64,000 nucleotides of DNA, from the NCBI GenBank assembly GCA_040384325.1, contig JAZKJL010000006.1, forward strand, positions 372,001 to 436,000, read 5' to 3'. This stretch comes from JACMLX01 sp040384325. Its GTDB lineage: Bacteria; Gemmatimonadota; Gemmatimonadetes; Gemmatimonadales; Gemmatimonadaceae. Both the position numbers and the translations under genes were made by a program. A model generated the notes under the pieces. The model had not been told where the DNA came from. It worked only from the letters and a program-made list of their open reading frames with translations, and made no database searches. Shown piece after piece: positions 51,839-60,150 of this stretch (position 1 is the first letter of the stretch; each line of letters opens with the position of its first letter).

Positions 51839-52882
51839 ATGGCCGATTCACTGAACGTCGCGCTGGTTGGCTATGGATTCGTCGGCAAGGTGTTCCACGC
51901 GCCGCTGATCGCGGCCACCGACGGGCTCCACCTGCACACCGTGGTGTCGAGCAACGCGCCCGCGGTCCAGGCCGACTTCGCCGACGTACGCGTGGTGCCG
52001 CAGCTCGTCGATGCGCTGGCCGACCCGGCGATCGATCTGGTGGTGATCGCGACGCCCAATCCGCTGCACGCGCCGCAAGCGCACGCGGTGCTGGATGCGG
52101 GACGCCATGTGGTGGTGGACAAGCCGTTCACCGTGACGGTTGACGAGGCGCGTGACGTGATCGCGCATGCGGAGCGCGCCGGCAAGCTGCTGTCGGTGTT
52201 CCACAATCGCCGCTACGACAGCGACTTCACCACGCTACGCGGACTGCTGGCGTCGGACGCACTGGGTGAGGTGACGCAGTTCGAGAGTCACTTCGATCGC
52301 TTTCGGCTCGAGGTCCGCGATCGCTGGCGTGAACAGGCGGGTCCGGGCGCCGGGTTGTGGTACGACCTCGGTCCACACCTGCTGGACCAGGCGCTGCAAC
52401 TCTTCGGCTCACCACTCGCGATCACCGCCGACATCGCGGTGCAGCGCGACGGCGGCATCACCGCCGACTACTTCCACGCGATGCTGCGGTATCCGCGCCT
52501 GCGCGTGATCCTGCACGCCTCCACCATGATGGCGGCCAACGACCTGCGCTTCTCTGTGCACGGCACGGGCGGCAGCTTCGTCAAGCAGGGCCTGGACAGC
52601 CAGGAGGATGCGCTGAAGGCCGGCCGCACCCCCGGCGACGCGCAGTGGGGCCACGACCCGCGCCCCGGCACGCTCACCACCGTCCTCGGTGATGCGACCA
52701 CCACGCGCAGCGTGGATGGTGTGCCGGGTGACTACCGTCGCTACTACGCCGCCGTGCGCGATGCCATCCGCGGCACGTCGCCGAACCCCGTTCCCGCCAC
52801 GCAGGCGCTCGAGGTGATGCAACTCATCGCACTCGGCATCGAAAGCTCGGAGACTCGTCGCGAGCTGCCCGTGCAGGCGTGA
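51839..52882 (+). CDS. Gfo/Idh/MocA-family oxidoreductase
   Basis: A 347-residue NAD(P)-dependent dehydrogenase. The Rossmann motif is VALVGYGFVGKVFHAPLI and the conserved catalytic lysine region is VVVDKPFTV. The C-terminal half is the Gfo/Idh/MocA alpha/beta domain, with YDLGPHLLDQALQLFG. Similarity is to YdgJ/YvaA-like sugar or polyol dehydrogenases; substrate unknown. The next gene, on the opposite strand, is a sugar isomerase-like protein, which hints at a shared carbohydrate role. Confidence 0.9.
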   Translation: MADSLNVALVGYGFVGKVFHAPLIAATDGLHLHTVVSSNAPAVQADFADVRVVPQLVDALADPAIDLVVIATPNPLHAPQAHAVLDAGRHVVVDKPFTVTVDEARDVIAHAERAGKLLSVFHNRRYDSDFTTLRGLLASDALGEVTQFESHFDRFRLEVRDRWREQAGPGAGLWYDLGPHLLDQALQLFGSPLAITADIAVQRDGGITADYFHAMLRYPRLRVILHASTMMAANDLRFSVHGTGGSFVKQGLDSQEDALKAGRTPGDAQWGHDPRPGTLTTVLGDATTTRSVDGVPGDYRRYYAAVRDAIRGTSPNPVPATQALEVMQLIALGIESSETRRELPVQA

Positions 52883-52897
52883 GCGCCGCGAAGGCGA

Positions 52898-53776
52898 TCA
52901 TGCCAGCTCGGTCTGCATCCGCTTGAGGAGTGCCAGCGTGGCGCGGACGCCGTCGGCCTCGGGCAGCTTCTCGCCTTCGTACTCGATGCCGACCCAGGAA
53001 TTGAACCTGGCGGCGAGCACGATCTGCATCATGCGCCGGTAGTCGGTGCGGGTCTCGTTGCCGGCGGCGTCGAAGTCATGCGACTTGGCACTGACGGCTT
53101 TCGCATACGGCATCATCTCGGTCACCGCCTGATAGCGGTCGTAGTCGTAGAAGTTGCCGAAGTCGGGCAGGGTGCCGCAGCGTGGGTGGTCCACCAGCTT
53201 CATCACGCCCACCAGCCAGTCACCGTGTGACGACAGGCCACCGTGGTTCTCGACGATCACGTTGAGGTTCATCGGCGCCGCGATCTCGGTCAGCCGTCGC
53301 AGTCCATCGGCGGCGAGCTTCATCTGCTCGTCGGGTGTGCCGGTGCTCTGCGCATTGACGCGGATGGTGGCGCAGCCGAGCGAGCCGGCGGCCTGCAGCC
53401 ACTGCCGGTGGTTCTCCACTGCCTGCGTGCGCTTGGCGGCGTCGGGGTCGCCCAATGCGCCCTCGCCATCCACCATGATCAGGTGCTGGTACACCCCCTC
53501 ACCCTTCGCCCGCGCATTCATCTCCGCCAGGTAGGCCGCGTCGCGCGCCTTGTCCTTGAAGAAGATGTTGACGTACTCGATCGCCTCGATGCCGTAGTCG
53601 CGCCGCGCCACCTGCGCGAAGTCGAGGTGCTGCATCTGCTTCGCGAACAGCGCCTTGTGGAACGACCACTGGGCCAGCGAGATGCGGAACGGCGGCGCGA
53701 GTGGCTGGCGACGCAGGAGCGTCGGCATCGCGGAGGCCGCAAGTGCCGCCTGAAGAACGAAGGTGCGACGGTGCAT
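52898..53776 (-). CDS. Sugar phosphate isomerase/epimerase-like, Tat-exported
   Basis: A 292-residue AP-endonuclease-2 fold (xylose isomerase-like TIM barrel) protein. The metal ligands are probably Glu in NVIVENHGG, Asp in PDFGNF, His in SAKSHDFD and Glu in GIEYEGEKL. The start has a twin-arginine motif HRRTFVLQAALAASAMP, so it would be exported folded. Relatives include hydroxypyruvate isomerase-like proteins; the exact sugar is unknown. I chose the ATG at 53776, where the Tat signal begins. Confidence 0.85.
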   Translation of the reverse strand: MHRRTFVLQAALAASAMPTLLRRQPLAPPFRISLAQWSFHKALFAKQMQHLDFAQVARRDYGIEAIEYVNIFFKDKARDAAYLAEMNARAKGEGVYQHLIMVDGEGALGDPDAAKRTQAVENHRQWLQAAGSLGCATIRVNAQSTGTPDEQMKLAADGLRRLTEIAAPMNLNVIVENHGGLSSHGDWLVGVMKLVDHPRCGTLPDFGNFYDYDRYQAVTEMMPYAKAVSAKSHDFDAAGNETRTDYRRMMQIVLAARFNSWVGIEYEGEKLPEADGVRATLALLKRMQTELA

Positions 53777-53805
53777 GGTGAACGCTCCTGGCTGTGACGA
53801 CGGGG

Positions 53806-54228
53806 CTACGTGCGGAACTCGATCAGCACCGGGCGGTCCACCTGTTCCTGCCCGCCTGCTGCCGCGTACATGCGCCGCGCCGACTCGTTCGACGATTCGG
53901 TCAGCACCCACGCCGTCTCGCAACCGAGCGTGCTGGCGTGGGTCAGCAGCACCTTCAGCAACCGCCGGCCAATGCCCTGCGAGCGATACGGCTCCGCCAC
54001 GCCGGCCTCGTTGATGAACATCTCGTGCGGCTTGTCCGGATGCAGGTAGTGCACGCCACTCGCCATGCCGACCACCATCACGCCGTCCAGCGCCACCGCC
54101 AGGTGATGTCGCGGATCGGCAAAGAACTCGGCGCACCATGCCGGCTCGATCGCATCATCGAAGACATCGGCGTGGACGCAGTCCAGCACATGCGCCTCGT
54201 GCGCGCCGAGCACCCGAACCTCGATCAT
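53806..54228 (-). CDS. GNAT-family N-acetyltransferase
   Basis: A 140-residue GNAT enzyme. The acetyl-CoA-binding motif is EPYRSQGIGRRLLKVLLTHA, followed by NESARRMYAAAGGQE. The body resembles the AAC(3)-I aminoglycoside acetyltransferase and related stand-alone GNATs in length and spacing, but substrate cannot be deduced. It is upstream of the isomerase gene by 29 bp on the same strand. Confidence 0.85.
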   Translation of the reverse strand: MIEVRVLGAHEAHVLDCVHADVFDDAIEPAWCAEFFADPRHHLAVALDGVMVVGMASGVHYLHPDKPHEMFINEAGVAEPYRSQGIGRRLLKVLLTHASTLGCETAWVLTESSNESARRMYAAAGGQEQVDRPVLIEFRT

Positions 54229-54288
54229 TGCATCACTCAGTGAAACCTCGACGCGTGCCCCAGCCTGTTCGCGGACGACTGCCAGCGG

Positions 54289-54852
54289 TCAAGTCTGCGG
54301 CGCGGACACGGAACCTGCAACCAGCGCGAGGGCGTGTCGGAGCACGGCCGCAAGATCGGGCTCGGCGGCAATCGCGGCGGCGTCGAGTCGGCGGCCATTG
54401 ACCGGCACGGTGATCGCAGCACCACTCACCACGGTGCCCGACATCGTGCGCAGTGTCTCGACCAGCGCCGCCGGCGCGAATGTCGCCGATGAGGACGCGC
54501 TGAGAATGCACACGGGCTTGCCGAGCATCTCGGGGCCACTCACCAGCCAATCGAGGAGGTTCTTGAACGAGCCGGCCACACCGTGCGCGTATTCCGGGGA
54601 CGACACCAGCAACGCATCGGCCTCGCGCACGGCGGCGCGCAGCGCGGCCACCGTCTCTGGTGGCGTCGCTCCCTCCACGTCGAGATCCGGATTGAAGTGC
54701 GGCAACGCGCCGAGTCCGTCGTACATCGTGAGGTGCGCGCCGGGTGGCAGCAGCACCGATGCCGCGCGCAACAGTTCGGTGTTGATGGAGCGTGCACGCA
54801 GGCTGCCGGTCAGGCCGAGCAGGCGCAGTGACGCCGATACGCCGTCCGTCAC
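54289..54852 (-). CDS. NADPH-dependent FMN reductase
   Basis: A 187-residue flavodoxin-like protein. The FMN-phosphate loop is GLTGSLRARSINTELLRAA and the flavin-contacting segment is VSSPEYAHGVAGSFKNLLDWL, as in NADPH:quinone/FMN reductases (SsuE/chromate reductase type). It would reduce FMN or quinones with NADPH. The GTG at 54852 overlaps the stop of the upstream DinB gene (GTGA), so the two are co-translated. Confidence 0.88.
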   Translation of the reverse strand: MTDGVSASLRLLGLTGSLRARSINTELLRAASVLLPPGAHLTMYDGLGALPHFNPDLDVEGATPPETVAALRAAVREADALLVSSPEYAHGVAGSFKNLLDWLVSGPEMLGKPVCILSASSSATFAPAALVETLRTMSGTVVSGAAITVPVNGRRLDAAAIAAEPDLAAVLRHALALVAGSVSAPQT

Positions 54853-55337
54853 CGGTGGGACGCGATCGGCGTGATCGCTGCGGCCACGCCACGCACGTAG
54901 GCGATGTAGTCCACCGGCGCCGGCGACAGGCCGGCGTCGCGCAGCAGCAGGTTCACCTTGCCTCGGTGATACTGGGCGTGAAGCGAGACGTGCAGCAGGA
55001 TATCGCTCACCGAGGTCTCGAACGTGATGCCGGCGCTGTTGCGATAACTCACCATCCGGTACAACTCGGCCGGCATGAGCCCGGACAGCAGGAGCGCGTA
55101 GCCATCGTGCACCTGCGTCGCCAGCTGGCGCAGTTCGTCGATGCGCAGCTCCGGCCACAGCGCCACCCGCGCCGCACGTCCCTCGATGCGTGACAGCCAG
55201 ATCTCCCCGGCCGCCAGCACGTGGGCGAATTCGCGTGCTGCGGCTGCAGGCACATCGGTCGCCGATGCCAGCGCGTCCAGCACCGCGTCGTCGGCCCAGC
55301 GCACGTGATCGTGCAGCCGTCGCAGCTCCATCAACAT
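54849..55337 (-). CDS. DinB-family protein
   Basis: A 162-residue four-helix DinB/YfiT-like protein. The three metal histidines are likely His9 or His11 in LHDHVRWAD, and LHVSLHAQYHRGKVN near 118-131. DinB-like proteins are metal-dependent, often thiol-transferases using bacillithiol, mycothiol or glutathione; the thiol used here is unknown. The ATG at 55337 begins MLMELRR. Downstream overlap with the FMN reductase suggests a redox or thiol-stress role. Confidence 0.82.
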   Translation of the reverse strand: MLMELRRLHDHVRWADDAVLDALASATDVPAAAAREFAHVLAAGEIWLSRIEGRAARVALWPELRIDELRQLATQVHDGYALLLSGLMPAELYRMVSYRNSAGITFETSVSDILLHVSLHAQYHRGKVNLLLRDAGLSPAPVDYIAYVRGVAAAITPIASHR

Positions 55338-55363
55338 GGGACTCTCCGCGTCGCGGGCGCTGC

Positions 55364-56845
55364 TCAGGGCACGCTGCCCTTGCGATAGTCGAGCTGCGGC
55401 TTCTGCGTGCCGAGCGCGGTGGTGTAGCGGAAGGTGGCGCCGCGCTTGCGCGCCAGTTCCGTCTTGGCGACGTTGATCGTGGCCGGTGACGAAAACAGGT
55501 CGGCGCCGGTGAGCGCCATCGTCTTCGCCGCGACCATCATGCCCTTGGCGCCGATGCTCATGCCGCCGGCCGCCACTGCCTGCCACGAGTGCGCTGCAGT
55601 GCCTGGCACCCACGTCGCCGCCGACAGCTGTACGGTTGGCACCACCCAGCTCACGTCACCGACATCGGTGGAACCGCCACCCAGCGCGCCGGCACCGGTG
55701 GAGTCGATCACCAGCGGCTTCACGCGTGCCGCGACTTCCAGCGGCACGGCAGTGAACGCAGTGGACTTCTGCAGGCGCTCGGCGAAGGTCCGCTCTTCCG
55801 GCGTGTAGGTGAATCCGCCGACGCGCTCCAGTGCCCGCTGCTGCACACGCGCCAGCGCTTCGTTCGGCAGCAGCGAATACACCGATCCCACCAGCTGCAG
55901 CTCGAAGGTGGTGCCGGTGCCCAGCGCCGCACCACGCGCCGCGTTGGTGATGCGTTCCCAGATGTCGTTCACGACCCGCATGTCCTGGTGCCGCGCCACG
56001 TAGTACACCTCGGCCTCGTCGGGCACCACGTTGGGCGCCTTGCCACCGTTGGTGACGACGTAGTGGATGCGGCTGCCGTCGGGGATGTGCTCACGCAGGT
56101 AGTTCGTCATCACGTTCATGACCTCCACGCCGTCCACCGCCGAGCGACCGCGCTCCGGTGCCGCGGCGGCGTGGGCGCTCAGTCCGCGGAAGCGGAACTT
56201 CCCGGAGATGTTCGCCATCGACATGTTGCCGTTCACGGAGTTGTCGTCGCCCGGGTGCCAGGCGATCACGGCATCCACGTCGTTGAACACCCCGTCGCGC
56301 ACCATGTACACCTTGCCGGCACCGCCTTCCTCGGCCGGCGTGCCGATCATGCGCAGCGTGCCTTTCACGTTGTTGGCCTGCATCCACTGCTTGAGTGCGA
56401 TCGCCGCCGCGGTGCTGGCGGTGCCGAAGAGGTGATGCCCGCAGCCATGTCCCGGGCCGCCGACACTGACCGGAGTCTTCTCAGGTGTGGCCGCCTGTGA
56501 GAGGCCCGGCAGTGCATCGTATTCGCCAAGGATCGCAATGACCGGCTTGCCGCTGCCGTATTCGGCGACGAATGCCGTCGGCTCGCCGGCGATGCCGGTC
56601 GTGATCGTGAACCCCGCCGCCTTCAGCTCGCCCTGCAGCAGTGCGGAGCTCTTCACTTCCATGTAGCCGACTTCGGCGAAGTCCCAGATCTGTTTCGCGA
56701 CCTGCGCGTAGTGGGTGGCACTGCCATCCAGCGCGGTGAGCAGCGCGGCGGTGCCGACGGCCGGCTTGGGAAGCTGCGCGGCGAGCGGTGCGGCGCCGAC
56801 AACGGCGCTGGCGAGGAGCAGGACTGCGCGGGGGAGTCGCGGCAT
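55364..56845 (-). CDS. M20-family amidohydrolase (AbgB-like), exported
   Basis: A 493-residue zinc amidohydrolase with a signal peptide cleaved after APLAAQ. Metal-binding segments: GPGHGCGHHLFG, TPAEEGGAGK and a late His near AATWVPGTAAHSWQ. The dimerisation domain (about 210-330, ISGKFRFRGLSAHAAAAPERG) matches p-aminobenzoyl-glutamate hydrolase subunit B and aminoacylases. It probably hydrolyses an N-acyl or folate-derived amide in the periplasm. It lies upstream of dinB on the same strand, 26 bp apart. Confidence 0.9.
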   Translation of the reverse strand: MPRLPRAVLLLASAVVGAAPLAAQLPKPAVGTAALLTALDGSATHYAQVAKQIWDFAEVGYMEVKSSALLQGELKAAGFTITTGIAGEPTAFVAEYGSGKPVIAILGEYDALPGLSQAATPEKTPVSVGGPGHGCGHHLFGTASTAAAIALKQWMQANNVKGTLRMIGTPAEEGGAGKVYMVRDGVFNDVDAVIAWHPGDDNSVNGNMSMANISGKFRFRGLSAHAAAAPERGRSAVDGVEVMNVMTNYLREHIPDGSRIHYVVTNGGKAPNVVPDEAEVYYVARHQDMRVVNDIWERITNAARGAALGTGTTFELQLVGSVYSLLPNEALARVQQRALERVGGFTYTPEERTFAERLQKSTAFTAVPLEVAARVKPLVIDSTGAGALGGGSTDVGDVSWVVPTVQLSAATWVPGTAAHSWQAVAAGGMSIGAKGMMVAAKTMALTGADLFSSPATINVAKTELARKRGATFRYTTALGTQKPQLDYRKGSVP

Positions 56846-56904
56846 CGGTCTCTGGGTGAAGGCACCAGACCGCGCGCCGGGTGCTGCGGTCCCCTGCAAG
56901 TTGG

Positions 56905-57291
56905 TCAGGGGACCTCGCTGTCGCGATCCGCGAACGCCTGCCGTGCCGCCGCCACCGAGTCGGCGTTGGCCTCGACCCAGATCCAGATGCCGCAGACGGC
57001 TTCGCCCAAACTCCGTCCGCTGTCGGTGAGGGTGTAGTCGACATGCGGCGGGATGACCGGGTGCACGCGCCGCGTCACCAGCCCATCGCGCTCCAACTGG
57101 CGCAGGGTCTTGGTGAGCATCTTCTGGCTCACGCCGGTGACTTGCTCGCGGAGGCGTGAAAAGCGCACCGGCTGGCCGCTTTCGAGCGCCTCGATGACCA
57201 GCAGCGTCCACTTGTCGGCGACGCGGTCCAGCAGCTCACGGACGAGATCCACCTTCGGACCGGCGAGCTCGGCACTGTCCATGGTTTCCAT
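56905..57291 (-). CDS. HxlR-family transcriptional regulator
   Basis: A 128-residue winged-helix regulator of the HxlR family (MarR-like), with DKWTLLVIEALESGQPVRFSRLREQVTGVSQKMLTKTLRQLERDGLVTRRV, the canonical sensor and DNA-binding core. Only one cysteine (GEAVCGIW) is present. It is divergent from the aldo-keto reductase gene with 66 bp between; such regulators commonly respond to aldehydes or quinones and control the divergent reductase, which is probable here. Confidence 0.92.
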   Translation of the reverse strand: METMDSAELAGPKVDLVRELLDRVADKWTLLVIEALESGQPVRFSRLREQVTGVSQKMLTKTLRQLERDGLVTRRVHPVIPPHVDYTLTDSGRSLGEAVCGIWIWVEANADSVAAARQAFADRDSEVP

Positions 57292-57357
57292 CAGGATAGT
57301 ATAGCACTTTCGCGCGCCTTGTTGCCAGCGGTGACTGTCGGTTCGAGGTTCCTTGCC
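57292..57357. promoter_or_regulatory. Divergent promoter region hxlR / aldo-keto reductase
   Basis: The 66-bp gap contains the AT-rich GATAGTATAGCAC; on the minus strand TATACT at 57296-57301 lies 15 bases before the HxlR ATG and could be a -10 box. The imperfect palindrome around AGTATAG may be an HxlR operator. Weak evidence. Confidence 0.35.
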
Positions 57358-58356
57358 ATGACTCAGACCATCAACTCCGCGCCCGCCCGCCAGCTAGGCA
57401 CCGCCGGCCCCGTGATCGCCCCGCTCGCGCTTGGCTGCATGGGCATGTCCGGCATGTACGGACCATCCAGCGAGACCGAGAGCATCGCCACCATTCACGC
57501 CGCCCTCGAAGCGGGTCTGACGCTGCTCGATACCGGTGACTTCTACGGTCAGGGTCACAACGAGGCGCTGCTCGGACGCGCGCTCCAGGGGCGCCGCGAC
57601 CAGGCGCTGCTGTCGGTGAAGTTCGGTGCGATGCGCGGTCCCGACGGGGCCTTCATCGGCTTCGACGCACGCCCTGCCGCAATCCGCAACTTCGTCGCCT
57701 ACTCCCTGACGCGACTGGGCGTGGATCACATCGACATCTATCGCCCGGCACGACTCGATCCGGCGGTGCCGATCGAGGACACCATCGGCGCCATCGCCGA
57801 CCTGGTGCAGGCGGGCTGGGTTCGCGGCATCGGCCTCAGTGAGGTCGGCGTCGAGACGATCCGGCGTGCGCATGCCGTGCATCCGATCACGGACCTGCAG
57901 ATCGAGTACTCCCTCGTCAGTCGCGCACCCGAGGCGGCGATCTTCCCGGTGCTGCAGGAACTCGGCATCGGATGCACGGCGTACGGCGTGCTCTCGCGCG
58001 GATTGCTGAGCGGGTCACGATCCACCGGTGCCGGTGACTTCCGAGCGCACCTGCCGCGTTTCGCCGGCGCGACGGGCGATGCCAATCGCGCGTTGGTGGC
58101 GGAGTTGCAGCAGGTGGCCGCGTCCACTGGCCAGAGCCTGTCGCAACTGGCGATCGCGTGGGTGCTGGCGAAGGCCGACTTCATCGTGCCGGTGATCGGG
58201 GCGCGCACGCGCTCGCAGCTCACCGAATCGCTGGGTGCACTGTCCGTCACGCTGCCGGCGGAAATGCAGGGCGAACTGGAACGCGTCGCGTCGGCCATCG
58301 CCGGCACTCGCTACGATGCGCACCAGATGCAGATGCTGGACAGCGAACGCGCCTGA
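57358..58356 (+). CDS. Aldo/keto reductase lacking the catalytic His
   Basis: A 332-residue AKR of the YakC/AKR13-like group. It has LALGCMGMSGMYGP, the Asp-Tyr pair in LDTGDFYGQGHNE and Lys in LSVKFG, and the NADPH-binding tail PVIGARTRSQLTESLGAL. The position that normally holds the catalytic His (as in YYQHRVDP) reads YRPARLDP, with Ala131. A divergent HxlR regulator suggests induction by carbonyl or quinone stress. The ATG at 57358 is chosen; an in-frame start upstream at 57319 lacks family sequence. Confidence 0.9.
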   Translation: MTQTINSAPARQLGTAGPVIAPLALGCMGMSGMYGPSSETESIATIHAALEAGLTLLDTGDFYGQGHNEALLGRALQGRRDQALLSVKFGAMRGPDGAFIGFDARPAAIRNFVAYSLTRLGVDHIDIYRPARLDPAVPIEDTIGAIADLVQAGWVRGIGLSEVGVETIRRAHAVHPITDLQIEYSLVSRAPEAAIFPVLQELGIGCTAYGVLSRGLLSGSRSTGAGDFRAHLPRFAGATGDANRALVAELQQVAASTGQSLSQLAIAWVLAKADFIVPVIGARTRSQLTESLGALSVTLPAEMQGELERVASAIAGTRYDAHQMQMLDSERA

Positions 58357-58438
58357 TGGCATGCGCGTGGCGTGACGTGCGGCATGCTATGCAACTCGGT
58401 GCTGCGTCGACGTGGAGCAAGCAGCACCGCAGCGACGG

Positions 58439-59068
58439 TCAGAGTGGTACCAAGCCGCGTCGGAGGCCGAAGCTCACCGCCTCGCTGCGCGTGCGCACAC
58501 CGAGCTTGGCGAAGATGGCCTGCAGGTGATACTTGACGGTGCTCGGGCTGATGCCGAGCCGAGCGCCGATCTGCTTGTTGCCGAGTCCTTCGGCGAGCGC
58601 GCGCAACACTTCGAGTTCACGATCGGTGAGGTGTGGCTCGCCCTCGCCGTTGGTGGCGGCGAGCGGGTCGCGCCGCACGACACGCTCGCGCCCGGCGCCC
58701 ACCGAGGGTAGCACCGACGGCGACACCACCGTGAGTCCGCGCACCACGCCCGCCGATGCGGCGATCACGTCGTCCGGATCGGCGTCGAGTGGGAGCCACG
58801 CGGTACTGCCGCGCGACAAGTGCGCAGCCGGCGGATGCACCCCCGGATCCACCAGGTACACGGTGGCCGCCCGCTGCCCTGACAACTCGTCGGTGTGCGG
58901 CCACTCCGTCACGTACACGGCGTGGGCCGCGTGCGGTCGCGACGCGCGCTGCGTGCGACCGTCGTCCACCGTGACTTCCGCACTGCCGCCGAGACCCGCG
59001 CTCAGGCGCGCCCGCACCACCGACGGCATCGCACCGAGCACCAGGTGCAGCAGGTCATCACGCACCAC
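58439..59068 (-). CDS. LuxR-type response regulator with degenerate receiver
   Basis: A 209-residue protein. The C-terminal 65 residues are a LuxR/NarL helix-turn-helix (LTDRELEVLRALAEGLGNKQ then ISPSTVKYHLQAIFAKLGV). The N-terminal 130 residues resemble a receiver in layout, but no phosphoacceptor Asp or Lys is clearly placed, so it may be activated without a phosphate or by binding a partner. GTG start, two bases after the stop of the HtrA-like gene, so the two are an operon. Confidence 0.85.
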   Translation of the reverse strand: MVRDDLLHLVLGAMPSVVRARLSAGLGGSAEVTVDDGRTQRASRPHAAHAVYVTEWPHTDELSGQRAATVYLVDPGVHPPAAHLSRGSTAWLPLDADPDDVIAASAGVVRGLTVVSPSVLPSVGAGRERVVRRDPLAATNGEGEPHLTDRELEVLRALAEGLGNKQIGARLGISPSTVKYHLQAIFAKLGVRTRSEAVSFGLRRGLVPL

Positions 59069-59070
59069 GA

Positions 59071-59982
59071 TCAGCGTGCGCCGCGCGGACGTTCGCCGAT
59101 CGTCACCGGCAGCACCACCACCTCGCCGCCGCGCACCACCTGCATCTGCGCCACCGTGCCGACACGGTCGCTGCCGAGGAACGCGAGCACGTCATCGTGC
59201 TTCGTGATGCGCGTGTCGTCGATGCGCACCAGCACGTCGCCGATCATCACGCCGCCATGTGCGGCCGGGCTGTCGTGCTCCACGTCCAGCACCACCAGGC
59301 CACCATGCCCGTCGAAGCCCAGCTTCGCGGTCGCGGCGTCGGAGAAGCGCACCGTCTGCATGCTGGCGCCGAGCCAGCCGCGCGCCACGTAGCCGCGATT
59401 GAGGATCGAGTCGAGGACGCGGTCGATGGTGGTGTCGGGAATCGTGACGCAGAGCGGCTTGCTCATGCCGCCGGAGTTGATGCCGGCGATGCCGCCCGAG
59501 GCGGTCACCAGCGGTCCACCGCCGAAGCCGGGATGCAGGTCGAGGTCGCTCTGCACCCGTCGATCGAGCGTGCCGCCCCGCCAGGTGCGCCACGCCTCGC
59601 CGACGCTGCTGACCACGCCGAAGGTGGCTTGCGGCCCGTCGTTGCCGGTGCGGGCGAGGGCCAGCACGAGGTGGCCCGTCCGCAGTTCGGCGGCCGATGC
59701 ACGGGTGGCGACCGGCAGCAGTCCCGTGGGGATGCGCAGCGCGGCCAGGTCGGTCCCCGGGTCGCGCCCAACCAGCGTGGCCGTGACGCGCTGCCCGTCG
59801 GGGAGGGTCACGGAGATGTCGTCGGTGCGCTTGACGGTGGCGTCGGTGGTCACGATCACGCCGTCGCGCCAATGCACGCCGGTGCTGGCGAGCCGGGGCC
59901 GCGCATGGACGGCGACGATGCTGGCGGCGGCGCTGCTCACCGCTTCAGCGAGCTGATCCGAGAGTTCCGAGAGAGAAGACAT
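59071..59982 (-). CDS. HtrA-like pseudoprotease with PDZ domain
   Basis: A 303-residue protein with the DegP/HtrA trypsin-like fold and one PDZ domain (about 205-295, GWLGASMQTV to VRGGEVVVLPV). Of the triad only Asp78 in GTDLAAL is kept: the segment TTDATVKR has Ala48 where active relatives have TNNHVV, and GFGGGPLV has Gly154 where they have GNSGGPL. There is no signal peptide. It is therefore probably a non-proteolytic binding protein, cytoplasmic, acting with the LuxR protein encoded two bases downstream. Confidence 0.85.
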   Translation of the reverse strand: MSSLSELSDQLAEAVSSAAASIVAVHARPRLASTGVHWRDGVIVTTDATVKRTDDISVTLPDGQRVTATLVGRDPGTDLAALRIPTGLLPVATRASAAELRTGHLVLALARTGNDGPQATFGVVSSVGEAWRTWRGGTLDRRVQSDLDLHPGFGGGPLVTASGGIAGINSGGMSKPLCVTIPDTTIDRVLDSILNRGYVARGWLGASMQTVRFSDAATAKLGFDGHGGLVVLDVEHDSPAAHGGVMIGDVLVRIDDTRITKHDDVLAFLGSDRVGTVAQMQVVRGGEVVVLPVTIGERPRGAR

Positions 59983-60150
59983 GGGTCGATGGGTAAGGTG
60001 TGGCCTGGCACTGCTCCCCGCGTCTGGTCCTGCCCGACGCGTCGAGGAGAAGGGTGGGCGCCGGGGCAGGGGTGGGACATCGGCCGAACGGACAGGCCAG
60101 CCACGGGTGCATTCCTGAACATTTCATGAATACCGTGCGTAAGTTCGGGC

